The notes under the pieces are model-generated. The model was given only the letters and a program-made list of their open reading frames with translations, did no database searches and was not told the origin of the DNA. From an uncultured Armatimonadota bacterium (GTDB lineage: Bacteria; Armatimonadota; Fimbriimonadia; Fimbriimonadales; Fimbriimonadaceae): DNA of 64,000 nucleotides. Positions 8,780-16,449 of this stretch are shown one piece after another. The translations under genes were made by a program, and so were the position numbers. The DNA lies in contig CAILEM010000099.1 in NCBI GenBank assembly GCA_903833215.1, positions 1 through 64,000 on the forward strand, written 5' to 3'. The stretch's first letter is position 1. Each line of letters opens with the position of its first letter.

Positions 8780-9412
8780 ATGCCAAACATGGCGCATCCA
8801 TGGATCGATATCAGCTACCCGATTGAGAATGGAATCCCCCAATGGCCGGGAGACCCACCGATTCAGATCAGTCGACTATCGGAGATCGGACCGAATTCTG
8901 TGGCCCAGGTTTCGAGGCTCGATTTCGTATCGCATTTCATGACCCATGTCGATGCTCCCGCTCATTTCATCAAGGATGGTGAGACGATTGAAAAGGTTGC
9001 CCTTGACCGATGGTCCGGTGACGCCGTAGTGGTCGAGGTCGAGGGCGATTCCATCGATGAGCAGCACGTGCCGCTCGATTGTCAGGGACTGTGTGTGCTT
9101 TTCAAGACACGCAACGGCGACCTCTGGCAGCATCGGACCTTTCAAGAGAACTTTGTTTATATCTCGGAGAGCGGAGGCAAGGCCCTCGCCGCGAGGGGCG
9201 CGAAGTTGGTCGGAGTGGACTACATGAGCGTAGATCGCTTTGGGACCCCGGATTTTCCGGCTCACTACGCGATTCTCGGCAATGGGATCACCATCCTCGA
9301 AGCCGTGGATCTCCGCCATATCGCCCCAGGGAACTACGAACTCGTTGCTTTTCCTCTCAACATCGTCGGGTGCGACGGCTCCCCCGTCCGTGCCGCCCTT
9401 CGAGCTCGCTAA
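8780..9412 (+). CDS. Cyclase family protein (kynurenine formamidase-like hydrolase)
   Basis: A 210-residue metal-dependent hydrolase of the cyclase / kynurenine formamidase family. The signature HVDAPAHF (residues about 55-63) supplies His and Asp ligands, and the N-terminal DISYPIENGIPQWPGDPP is typical of the fold. The C-terminal HYAILGNGITILEAVDL also matches. The family hydrolyses N-formylkynurenine or related amides; the substrate is not determined here. It starts 51 bases from the divergent DUF2961 gene. An alternative start is the ATG three codons in. Confidence 0.88.
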   Translation: MPNMAHPWIDISYPIENGIPQWPGDPPIQISRLSEIGPNSVAQVSRLDFVSHFMTHVDAPAHFIKDGETIEKVALDRWSGDAVVVEVEGDSIDEQHVPLDCQGLCVLFKTRNGDLWQHRTFQENFVYISESGGKALAARGAKLVGVDYMSVDRFGTPDFPAHYAILGNGITILEAVDLRHIAPGNYELVAFPLNIVGCDGSPVRAALRAR

Positions 9413-9778
9413 CGTTAAATTTCGGTGTCAACCCCAAATTGGTGTAGGGGCGAAGCGTGCCTTAATGTCAAACAGTTTTGGTATTTCAACAGCCGCCGTA
9501 GCCGCCGGTTGGGTTGTACCGGCGTTCGGACCGTTCGCCAAGACCAAAAATGGGTTCAAGCCGCGAGTTGGGTGCGCGGCCACAAACCATGCCGCGGCTA
9601 CAGAACAAGACCATTCAGCCAAAACTGTTTGACATTAAGGCGTGCCTCGCTTCTTGCTTTTGGTGTGACCTAGCCACATTGGGAAAGCAGCGCACGCGCT
9701 TCCTTTACAGGGAACTGACTGAACATCCAGTGCGGGCACCTTCCAAGTTCTGTGTTTGACCCTAACTTGGGGTAAGGT
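9413..9778. other. Intergenic region with repeat element
   Basis: No credible gene. It contains an inverted-repeat element (9450-9652). To the right, 9653-9778 holds no feature that I recognise. Confidence 0.6.
9450..9652. repeat. Inverted-repeat element containing copy 2 of dispersed repeat
   Basis: Perfect 22-base inverted arms at 9460-9481 and 9619-9640, extended imperfectly outward (GCGAAGCGTGCC against the complement of GGCGTGCCTCGC). CGTG flanks both perfect arms in direct orientation (9456-9459 and 9641-9644) and might be a target duplication, but CGTGCCTCGC is also part of copy 1, so it may belong to the element. There is no coding capacity. Size and structure suggest a MITE-like element of about 200 bases. 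Confidence 0.55.
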
Positions 9779-9803
9779 CTGACCAAATATTAAAAATGGT
9801 CAG
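9779..9803. promoter_or_regulatory. Candidate TetR operator overlapping start codon
   Basis: CTGACCA and TGGTCAG form a perfect 7-base inverted repeat with an 11-base AT-rich spacer. It overlaps the ATG of the TetR gene at 9796, so bound repressor would block its own expression. TGACCA/TGGTCA-type arms are common in operators of this family. Confidence 0.6.
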
Positions 9804-10416
9804 TCGATCTCTCGCGAAGACAAAGGAAACCGCCGACAATCACGAACTCATCTTGGATGTGGTGGGAGAGCTTCTGCGTGAGGTTGGCTACAAAAAGATG
9901 ACGATCGACGAACTGGCGAAACACGCTGGTCTTGGCAAGGGAACCGTTTATCTCTACTTTGACAGCAAGCAAGACCTCGCCCTCTCCTTCATCGACCGTC
10001 AAAACCAACGTCTTCAGGCACACCTGCACCAGATTCTTCGAAGTAGCAAGCCAGCCCGTTCGCGGCTGCACGAGATGCTGATCGAGCGTGTCATGTTTAG
10101 ATTTCAATGTGTCCAAGGACACAAAGAGGGAATTGACGACCTGCTGATTTGCCTTCGTCCCCAGCTGTTCGAGCGTCGAGCAAAATACCGCGTTGCCGAG
10201 GCACGGATCTTTGCCGAACTCTTGATAGAGGGGCGAACTCGTGGGGAGTTCGTTATAGAGGACCCTTTTCTCGTCGCCGAAGCCTTTCTTGACGCGACCA
10301 ATTCACTGCTTCCACATAGCCTGAGTCCCCAGCAATTAGGGGAGAAGTGCCAACTGCTTGAGCGAACAACGGTCTTGACCGATTTACTCGTGAGGTCTGT
10401 TGACCAGATTCGTTGA
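9796..10416 (+). CDS. TetR family transcriptional regulator
   Basis: A 206-residue repressor. The N-terminal TetR helix-turn-helix is clear: ILDVVGELLREVGYKKMTIDELA, then HAGLGKGTVYLYFDSKQDL (residues about 17-62), with the family YLYFDSK signature. The remaining ligand-binding domain is helical and not assigned. It is 85 bases upstream of an EmrA-like adaptor on the same strand and probably regulates it. A palindrome at its own start suggests autorepression. Confidence 0.93.
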   Translation: MVSRSLAKTKETADNHELILDVVGELLREVGYKKMTIDELAKHAGLGKGTVYLYFDSKQDLALSFIDRQNQRLQAHLHQILRSSKPARSRLHEMLIERVMFRFQCVQGHKEGIDDLLICLRPQLFERRAKYRVAEARIFAELLIEGRTRGEFVIEDPFLVAEAFLDATNSLLPHSLSPQQLGEKCQLLERTTVLTDLLVRSVDQIR

Positions 10417-10501
10417 TTGCTAACGAAATGTGCGCACGACTCGAATTATCAGAGTGGACTGACTCTTTTTAGAAAGCAGTCACCGGAGAACATAGAACTA
10501 G

Positions 10502-12112
10502 ATGGCAACCACTATAGACAAGGATTCCGCACCCAAAGGAAAGCCAACGGAGATGCCCGCAATCACGGAGCCATCGGTGGTTCCTTCTCCAAAAGCTAGT
10601 CGCAAGCCGTTTATTCTAGGCGTCGTGGGTGTCCTGTTGGTGTTGGCTGCAATCTACTTAACGAGGTTTATGGCATGGTCGGCCATTCACGTCAGCACGG
10701 ATGATGCGACAATTTCTACTGACGTAATCCAGATTTCTCCCCAAGTCGCAGGAACGGTTATAAAGCTGAAAGTCAGCGAAAATCAGCACGTCAAGAAAGG
10801 GGACCTCCTTGTCGAACTTGACGGAGCAACATTCCAGACCGCGTACGAGCAGGCGAAAGCAAACCTTGACCTTGCCATCGCGCAATCTCAGAGCGCGAGC
10901 GCCAACGTCGACTTGACCAAAGGAAACACTCAAGCCCAAGTCGCCCAAGCGAAGAGTGTCGTAGGGCAGTCGTCGGGTGGTATCGATAACTCGTTGGCGA
11001 TGGTCGCAAAGTCGCAGGCGTCTGTGTCTCAGGCGCGGGCTCAGGACAGTGGAGCCAAAGCGGGCATCTATGGTGCCCAGGCGAACATCGCCATCGCCAA
11101 AGCGAATCGCCAAAAGGCGCTTGATGCCGTCCAGGGTGCTCAGGCGCAACTCGACACAGCTCTGGCCGCGGTCAATACGGCTCAGGCGAACGTCGAAGCG
11201 GCTGTGGCTAACTCGAACAATGCCCAAAAGCAAGCTGAGCGAAACGAAACCTTGTTCCGGCAGGGTGCGGTGAGTGGACAGGTTGCCGAGCAAATGCGTG
11301 CGGCGGCCGATGTCGCCAAGGCTCAGGTCAATGCGATCCAACAACAACATGCCCAGGCTCAAGCGGTTGTTGTTCAGAGGCGTGCAGACCTTCGTGCCGC
11401 CAAGAACCAGATACCGGCTGCAGATGCAGCGATCTCTCAGGCCAATGCTCAACTCCGCGCAGCCCAAGAAACGGAAATGGCTGCGCGCGACACCATTCGC
11501 CAGACTCAAGCCGAAGTCACAGCAGCTCAGGCTGCGGTTGCCCAGGCCGTTCAGCGTCGAGAACAGGCGACGGGCCAGCTACAACAGGCCAACACAGCGC
11601 CGAGTCAAGTTGCGATCAGTCAGTCAGCGCAAAGTCAAGCCGATGCCAGAGTCGAACTCGCCAGAGCCGCTTTACGTGAGGCCAAGATCAACCTCGACAG
11701 AACGAAGATCTATGCTCCAGCCGATGGCAGAGTCAGCAAGAATACGGTCGAAGTGGGAAATCTTGTGCAACCAGGTGCTTCGTTGATGGCGATTCTGCCT
11801 GACGAGGATGTGTGGGTTGTCGCCAATTTTAAGGAAACTCAACTTGCCGACGTTCGACCGAACCAGCCGGTCGAAGTTGAAGTAGACGCCTACCCTGGCG
11901 TGACTTTCAAAGGGCATGTTGGCAGCATTTCGGCGGGAACAGGATCGACTTTCGCACTCTTGCCCGCAGATAATGCGACGGGCAATTTCACGAAGGTCGT
12001 CCAACGCGTTCCTGTGAAGATCATTCTCGATCATGGTCAGCCAAAGATGGACCAACTCCGAGCCGGGATATCGGTAGTCGCGACGATCACTACATCCAAA
12101 GATAAGTCCTGA
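10502..12112 (+). CDS. HlyD/EmrA-type membrane fusion protein
   Basis: A 536-residue periplasmic adaptor of a multidrug efflux pump. One transmembrane helix lies near residues 39-59. A lipoyl half-motif (IQISPQVAGTVIKLKV, VKKGDLLVELD) follows, then an unusually long Ala/Gln-rich coiled-coil hairpin (about residues 110-400). The second lipoyl half and a beta-barrel (RTKIYAPADGRVSKN, AILPDEDVWVVANFKETQL) complete the fold. EmrA homologues are usually about 390 residues, so the hairpin is expanded by some 140 residues. No inner-membrane EmrB/MFS partner or TolC is encoded next to it in this window. Confidence 0.92.
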   Translation: MATTIDKDSAPKGKPTEMPAITEPSVVPSPKASRKPFILGVVGVLLVLAAIYLTRFMAWSAIHVSTDDATISTDVIQISPQVAGTVIKLKVSENQHVKKGDLLVELDGATFQTAYEQAKANLDLAIAQSQSASANVDLTKGNTQAQVAQAKSVVGQSSGGIDNSLAMVAKSQASVSQARAQDSGAKAGIYGAQANIAIAKANRQKALDAVQGAQAQLDTALAAVNTAQANVEAAVANSNNAQKQAERNETLFRQGAVSGQVAEQMRAAADVAKAQVNAIQQQHAQAQAVVVQRRADLRAAKNQIPAADAAISQANAQLRAAQETEMAARDTIRQTQAEVTAAQAAVAQAVQRREQATGQLQQANTAPSQVAISQSAQSQADARVELARAALREAKINLDRTKIYAPADGRVSKNTVEVGNLVQPGASLMAILPDEDVWVVANFKETQLADVRPNQPVEVEVDAYPGVTFKGHVGSISAGTGSTFALLPADNATGNFTKVVQRVPVKIILDHGQPKMDQLRAGISVVATITTSKDKS

Positions 12113-12186
12113 TTGTGAAAAGACGACAATCAGGGCGTCATTTCTTGGACCAGATTGCGTAATATTTTGACGTGGAGGATACGAGA

Positions 12187-12705
12187 ATGAAGATTTCAAT
12201 GATTGCCAAGCTGAGCGCCGTTGCCTGTATGGCAGCCTGCATGTGCGCTGCCAATGCGGCAGATACACCGAGCATGACCGGGCTATCCGCTCGCATCGGC
12301 TCATTCATGCCAACGAATAGCCTTGCCAGCGACCTGGGCCATAACTGGTTCGGATTTGGTGTTGACTACAAGATTAGCAATCTCTCGCTCAAAGTTCCGA
12401 TTACGGGGACCGAGACGTTCTTCGGGATTTCAGCCGATTACTACTCCCATGGTAGTGATAGCGATATTCCCGTTGCACTCACCGCGAACGCACGACAGGG
12501 TCAATTCCTATATTCCGTTGGTGTCGGACCGGACTTCAGGAATTCCGGAGACCTGACTTCGACGGGCGTTGGCATTGGTGAGCAGGTTGCCGTGTCTTAT
12601 GAATTCGGAAACACACCTACACCGGTGTTTCTGCAGGCGAAGTACTTCCTGAGTTCAAAGCCGCAGCTGTCCGGATTCGGGATCTATCTCGGCGTTCGGT
12701 TCTAG
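12187..12705 (+). CDS. Small exported protein, possible outer-membrane barrel (copy 1)
   Basis: A 172-residue protein with a Sec signal peptide ending around MCAANA. The mature part alternates polar and hydrophobic residues, is rich in Gly and aromatic residues, and ends in GIYLGVRF; a C-terminal phenylalanine is typical of small outer-membrane barrels. ATG 12187 is chosen over a GTG at 12172 because GGAGG (12174-12178) is ideally spaced from it. A close paralogue follows at 12846. Function unknown; an OmpW/OmpA-like eight-stranded barrel is the best guess. Confidence 0.7.
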   Translation: MKISMIAKLSAVACMAACMCAANAADTPSMTGLSARIGSFMPTNSLASDLGHNWFGFGVDYKISNLSLKVPITGTETFFGISADYYSHGSDSDIPVALTANARQGQFLYSVGVGPDFRNSGDLTSTGVGIGEQVAVSYEFGNTPTPVFLQAKYFLSSKPQLSGFGIYLGVRF

Positions 12706-12726
12706 TTTCGCCCGCGCCCGTAGAAA

Positions 12727-12758
12727 GGCCACGGAGCGTACTCCGTGGCCCTTTTTTT
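12727..12758 (+). terminator. Rho-independent terminator
   Basis: Ten-base perfect arms GGCCACGGAG and CTCCGTGGCC with loop CGTA, followed by CTTTTTTT. It separates the two paralogous envelope protein genes, which are therefore probably transcribed separately. Confidence 0.92.
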
Positions 12759-12845
12759 GGCCTAACGGATAGGTTCTTTGGGATAATGCGGAACATCCAC
12801 TAGGTGGCCATCTTCTATCCAGTGTAAACGAGGGAGACACTTGAT

Positions 12846-13361
12846 ATGAGAAAAACAACAATTGCAAAGTTAAGCTTAATGGCAGGCGCCATGATGGCGA
12901 TAAGTTTTGCAGGGGCACAGACAAATGGACCACAGGGATACTCGGTTCGCCTCGGCCTGTTCATGCCCTCAAACAATCTTGCCAGCGAATTGGGTCACAC
13001 GTGGTTTGGCCTCGGCGTTGATTACAAGCTCAATTCGATGCAGACAACATCACCTTCCAAAGGTGATCAAGCCTATTTCGGAATTTCTGCCGACTATTAC
13101 TCTCACGGAAGTAACAGCGATATTCCAGTTGCGTTCACCTACAACCTCCGACAAGGTCAAATGGTTTGGTCAGCTGGTCTTGGACCTGACTTCAGAAACT
13201 CAGGCGACTTAACGTCGACTGGCATCGGTCTTGGTGAGCAGATCGGAGTAGCCTACGAATTTGGAAATACCGCGACTCCATTCTTTGTCGCCGCGAAGTA
13301 CTTCTTCAGTTCAAAGCCAGAGTTGTCGGGTCTAGGAATCTTCATCGGCGCTAGGTTCTAA
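12846..13361 (+). CDS. Small exported protein, possible outer-membrane barrel (copy 2)
   Basis: A 171-residue paralogue of the preceding protein. Shared blocks include GISADYYSHGS, GPDFRNSGDLTSTG, YEFGNT and SSKPxLSG. It has its own signal peptide (cleavage near SFAGA) and the same C-terminal GARF aromatic end. A GGGAG ribosome binding site lies about nine bases before the ATG. The pair is a tandem duplication with divergence concentrated in the N-terminal half of the mature protein. Function unknown. Confidence 0.7.
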   Translation: MRKTTIAKLSLMAGAMMAISFAGAQTNGPQGYSVRLGLFMPSNNLASELGHTWFGLGVDYKLNSMQTTSPSKGDQAYFGISADYYSHGSNSDIPVAFTYNLRQGQMVWSAGLGPDFRNSGDLTSTGIGLGEQIGVAYEFGNTATPFFVAAKYFFSSKPELSGLGIFIGARF

Positions 13362-13380
13362 TACCAACCTGATGTGGAAA

Positions 13381-13415
13381 GGGCTCCTCTCATTAGCTGA
13401 GAGGAGCCCTTTTGG
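13381..13415. terminator. Bidirectional terminator
   Basis: Thirteen-base arms AAGGGCTCCTCTC and GAGAGGAGCCCTT around ATTAGCT, with T residues on the plus-strand side. It lies between two convergent genes and can serve both. Confidence 0.88.
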
Positions 13416-13439
13416 CGTTGTTTTCGAAGAGACTAAGAA

Positions 13440-14849
13440 CTAGCCGTCAGCGTAGAGATAGAACTCATATGGATGTGGACGAAGGTCAACCGCGTCGCAC
13501 TCGTTCACGAGCTTGTAGTCAATGTAGCTCTCAATGAGATCCTTGGTGAACACGTCGCCTTTGAGGAGGAACTCGTGATCTGCGGCAAGAGCAGCCAAGG
13601 TTAATCGGAGTGAGCCAGGAGTCTGCTGAATGCCAGCTCTTTCGAGTGGTGGCAATTCGTAAAGGTCCTTGTCGAGCGGCTTCGGTGGCTCGATACGATT
13701 CTGAATACCGTCGAGGCCAGCCATCAAGAGGGCTGAGAACGCCAGGTATGGGTTTGCCATAGGATCTGGAGCTCGGAACTCAACTCGCTTAGCCTTCGGC
13801 GACTTGGAAACCATTGGAATTCGAACGCAAGCCGATCGGTTTCGTGCCGAGTACATGAGGTTGATTGGAGCCTCATAGCCTGGAACCAGTCGTCGGTAGG
13901 AGTTCGTCGTTGGAGCGCAGAATGCGAGAAGCGCTGGAGCGTGCTTCAGAAGTCCGCCGATGTACCAGCGAGCGGTGTCGCTGAGTCCAGCGTAACCGGT
14001 CTCATCATAGAACGTAGGGATACCGTTCTGCCAGATGGACTGGTGGCAGTGCATACCGCTTCCGTTGTCACCGAACAGAGGCTTCGGCATGAACGTCGCG
14101 ACATAGCCGTGCTGATAAGCGGTGTTCTTGACGATGTACTTGTACTTCATCACCTTATCGGCCATGACCTTGAGCGTGTCGAACTTCATGTCGATTTCGC
14201 ACTGGCCAGCAGCAGCGACTTCGTGGTGATGCATTTCGACGTTGATTCCGCACTCGACCATCTTGAGAACCATTTCAGTTCTCAGATCCTGGAGTTTGTC
14301 AACAGGAGCTGCAGGGAAGTATGCACCCTTGACCTTATTGGTGAAACCAGGGCTACCTTCTCGACCAGAGGTCCAAGCCGCTTCGTCGGAGTCGATCTTG
14401 TAGAACGCACCCTGTGGCTGGTTGTCGTACAACAGTTCGTCGAAAACGAAGAACTCGGCTTCTGGGCCGATGAAAATCGTGTCGCCGATGCCGGTGGATT
14501 TGAGATACTGCTCAGCCTTTTCGGCGGTGTATCGTGGATCCTTGGGATAGCGCTGACCAGTTAGAGGGTCAGTAATGTCGCACGAGATGACAGCCGTTGG
14601 CACATCCGTGAATGGATCCATGAAAATGGTATCCGGGTCTGGCATGAGGAGCATGTCCGACTCATTAATAGCCTGGAATCCTCGAATGCTCGAACCATCA
14701 AAAGCGAGACCATCTTCAAACTTGTCTTCAGTGAAGTGGTTAATGTGGATGCTGAAATGTTGCCATGTGCCAAGCAGGTCGGTAAACCGAATGTCAACGA
14801 TCTGCGCGTCATTCTCTGTCGCAAAACTGACGGCTTCCTTAGGGGTCAT
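13440..14849 (-). CDS. glnA: Type I glutamine synthetase
   Basis: A 469-residue enzyme that makes glutamine from glutamate, ammonia and ATP. Signatures seen: FDGSSIRGF, the ATP-binding NGSGMHCHQS, EAPINLMYSARNRSACVRIP and the metal-binding histidines in MHHHEVA. Length and DLYELPP near the C-terminus match the GSI-beta type, in which the tyrosine of this segment is the adenylylation site. Cytoplasmic dodecamer by family. No GlnB or GlnE gene is nearby. A stable hairpin lies in the leader (14924-14952). Confidence 0.96.
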   Translation of the reverse strand: MTPKEAVSFATENDAQIVDIRFTDLLGTWQHFSIHINHFTEDKFEDGLAFDGSSIRGFQAINESDMLLMPDPDTIFMDPFTDVPTAVISCDITDPLTGQRYPKDPRYTAEKAEQYLKSTGIGDTIFIGPEAEFFVFDELLYDNQPQGAFYKIDSDEAAWTSGREGSPGFTNKVKGAYFPAAPVDKLQDLRTEMVLKMVECGINVEMHHHEVAAAGQCEIDMKFDTLKVMADKVMKYKYIVKNTAYQHGYVATFMPKPLFGDNGSGMHCHQSIWQNGIPTFYDETGYAGLSDTARWYIGGLLKHAPALLAFCAPTTNSYRRLVPGYEAPINLMYSARNRSACVRIPMVSKSPKAKRVEFRAPDPMANPYLAFSALLMAGLDGIQNRIEPPKPLDKDLYELPPLERAGIQQTPGSLRLTLAALAADHEFLLKGDVFTKDLIESYIDYKLVNECDAVDLRPHPYEFYLYADG

Positions 14850-14923
14850 CTAATCCTCCGATCAATAGCTGAGTGTCACAGTTCGACTCGGGCATTTGCC
14901 TCTATCGGCTGCGATCTAGGAAA

Positions 14924-14952
14924 GACGAGGAGGGATAAACCCTCCATTCGTC
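14924..14952 (-). promoter_or_regulatory. Hairpin in the glnA leader
   Basis: GACGA-GGAGGG pairs with CCCTCC-AT-TCGTC around ATAAA, with a two-base bulge. It lies about 75 bases upstream of the glnA start. On the minus strand it is followed by TCTTTCC, a weak T-rich tract, so it could be an attenuator or an mRNA-stabilising stem. Confidence 0.35.
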
Positions 14953-15071
14953 CGCATAAGTTCCCGCTCGCGACATTGCAGAACGATTGATCGGATTATT
15001 GCTAATTTTCCTCGTGTTAGGGAAGTGTAAAGGTATCGAAAGTTGCGCAACATTCGTATCCCCGACAATTT

Positions 15072-16085
15072 CTAGGGCTGGAGCTTCTTTTTGAGGAACT
15101 GATTGATCTTGGCGAGGGCGACAGAATCCATTGGCCCAGTGAACGCATCATCATTTCCAGCCTTCGTCGACTTCAGGTTGTGGCTTGCATCCGGAAGGAT
15201 TAGCATCTCAACCGAGCCGCTCTTCCTTCCTTGAAGTGCCGCTTGCAGCAGAGGCGTGTCGCGCACGGGTGAAATTTGGGTGTCATGCCCCCCATTGATC
15301 AAGAGGACATCCCCTTCGAAGTTTTGGGCAAGTTTGCTCGGGTCGATCGTGCAGTAGGACCGCATGATTTTTGTGGTGGAGACGTTAAACAGCGAGGTAA
15401 ATCCCTGTGGCATATCCGCTGGGTATGTTCCGTCCTTAACAATTTGGTCGAGAATCTTCTTGAGCCCGTCCATGTATTGCTTCTTCACCGGAGCCGGTGC
15501 CTGCTGGCGAGTGAGGGCTCGATCGATCTGTTCGATGAGGATGGGGCCCATGGGTCTGCCCGCTCCACCCATGCTAATCAGGGCAGCGGGGCGGTTTGGA
15601 TCTGCCTTTAGATTGCTACCGATCTGAAAGGCGATTTCGGCGCCTTCGCTGTGGCCAATGATGGCCATGTGTTTGGGATCTACGCCAACTTGCGACCCAA
15701 GAAACCGATATGCTGCTGTTGCGTCTTCGACGAAGTTCTCCCATTTAAAGAAGTCGGGCCACAGTGCGCTATCCTTCGGGAAGCTTGAGGCGTAAATTGC
15801 AGCTGCCCGTTTGTCAAACCGAAATGAAGCGATTCCGTTTTCGGCGAGCGAATTGGAAATCTCTTTGAGAAGGTCAGTTACGAGCTGTGGCGGCTGGTTG
15901 CCATTGCGATCCGTCGGACCGCTTCCGGGGAGAAGGATAACGCCTGGAATCGCCCGCCCTGAACTGCTCGCAGGCATCGTCAACGTTCCGTAGAGTTTGA
16001 ATCCCCCCGCCCCGATAAACGACACTTGTTTTTCCAACGGTGCCGAAGCCAATGTCAACAAAGCGAATCCCAACAAAACACTCAT
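15072..16085 (-). CDS. Secreted alpha/beta hydrolase
   Basis: A 337-residue alpha/beta-hydrolase fold protein with a short Sec-type signal peptide. Motifs are the oxyanion-side LLPGSGPTDRNGNQ, the FRFDKRAA segment and the nucleophile elbow GHSEGAE (Ser near residue 145). An Asp in LLINGGHDTQISP and a His in PDASHNLK near the C-terminus complete the triad. It is similar to uncharacterised YfhR/dienelactone-type esterases; the substrate is unknown. The ATG at 16085 is preferred over an in-frame TTG two codons upstream. A palindrome at 16104-16125 lies in its promoter region. Confidence 0.88.
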   Translation of the reverse strand: MSVLLGFALLTLASAPLEKQVSFIGAGGFKLYGTLTMPASSSGRAIPGVILLPGSGPTDRNGNQPPQLVTDLLKEISNSLAENGIASFRFDKRAAAIYASSFPKDSALWPDFFKWENFVEDATAAYRFLGSQVGVDPKHMAIIGHSEGAEIAFQIGSNLKADPNRPAALISMGGAGRPMGPILIEQIDRALTRQQAPAPVKKQYMDGLKKILDQIVKDGTYPADMPQGFTSLFNVSTTKIMRSYCTIDPSKLAQNFEGDVLLINGGHDTQISPVRDTPLLQAALQGRKSGSVEMLILPDASHNLKSTKAGNDDAFTGPMDSVALAKINQFLKKKLQP

Positions 16086-16103
16086 GCTCAATTTCCTTTC
16101 CGA

Positions 16104-16125
16104 TATTTAGATAGTTGTCTAAATA
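16104..16125. promoter_or_regulatory. Palindrome upstream of hydrolase, candidate operator
   Basis: TATTTAGA and TCTAAATA flank a six-base spacer, a perfect 8-base inverted repeat, 19 bases upstream of the hydrolase start. It is probably a binding site for a dimeric repressor; no obvious regulator gene is adjacent. Confidence 0.5.
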
Positions 16126-16165
16126 TACTCCCGTGGCTCGGCTTGAGGTTTCACCCGTTATGACG

Positions 16166-16318
16166 CTAATGCCAGATTGAACCGAGGAAGAGGCAGATTG
16201 ATACGGTGAAAATAATCCCAAAGATAGCTGTCGCAATCTGCCAGAAGTAGATTATGGACCTGGATGACGACCTGTCGGTGGATTCTATGGGGTCCGTTGA
16301 CTGTTCGTTACGTACCAT
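16166..16318 (-). CDS. Possible small membrane protein
   Basis: A 50-residue open frame starting at an ATG with GGAGAG about seven bases upstream. The first half is polar and charged. The second half (about residues 22-48) is one strong hydrophobic segment rich in Ile, Phe and Ser, so a single-pass membrane protein is plausible. No family is recognised. The reading frame could be fortuitous. Confidence 0.4.
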   Translation of the reverse strand: MVRNEQSTDPIESTDRSSSRSIIYFWQIATAIFGIIFTVSICLFLGSIWH

Positions 16319-16449
16319 GAGTTCTCTCCATCGGTACATCCCATTCAACCGCAGCGTTATTAGTTATTTATGAAGGTGTTCGTCACCCAGGCAAGTTGTG
16401 ACACTCACGAAGCCATCTTTCATGCAAACTGAAGCTCGGCGAGTGCTAT

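Noticed and set aside
8729-8842. Longer N-terminus of the DUF2961 protein
   Set aside because: It would overlap the divergent cyclase gene and has no family similarity.
13941-14564. Plus-strand 207-residue frame opposite glnA
   Set aside because: It is a shadow of the glutamine synthetase gene with no recognisable domain.
16380-16420. CRP-type binding site before the cyclase gene
   Set aside because: GTCAC and GTGAC arms are present, but orientation and spacing do not fit TGTGA-N6-TCACA.
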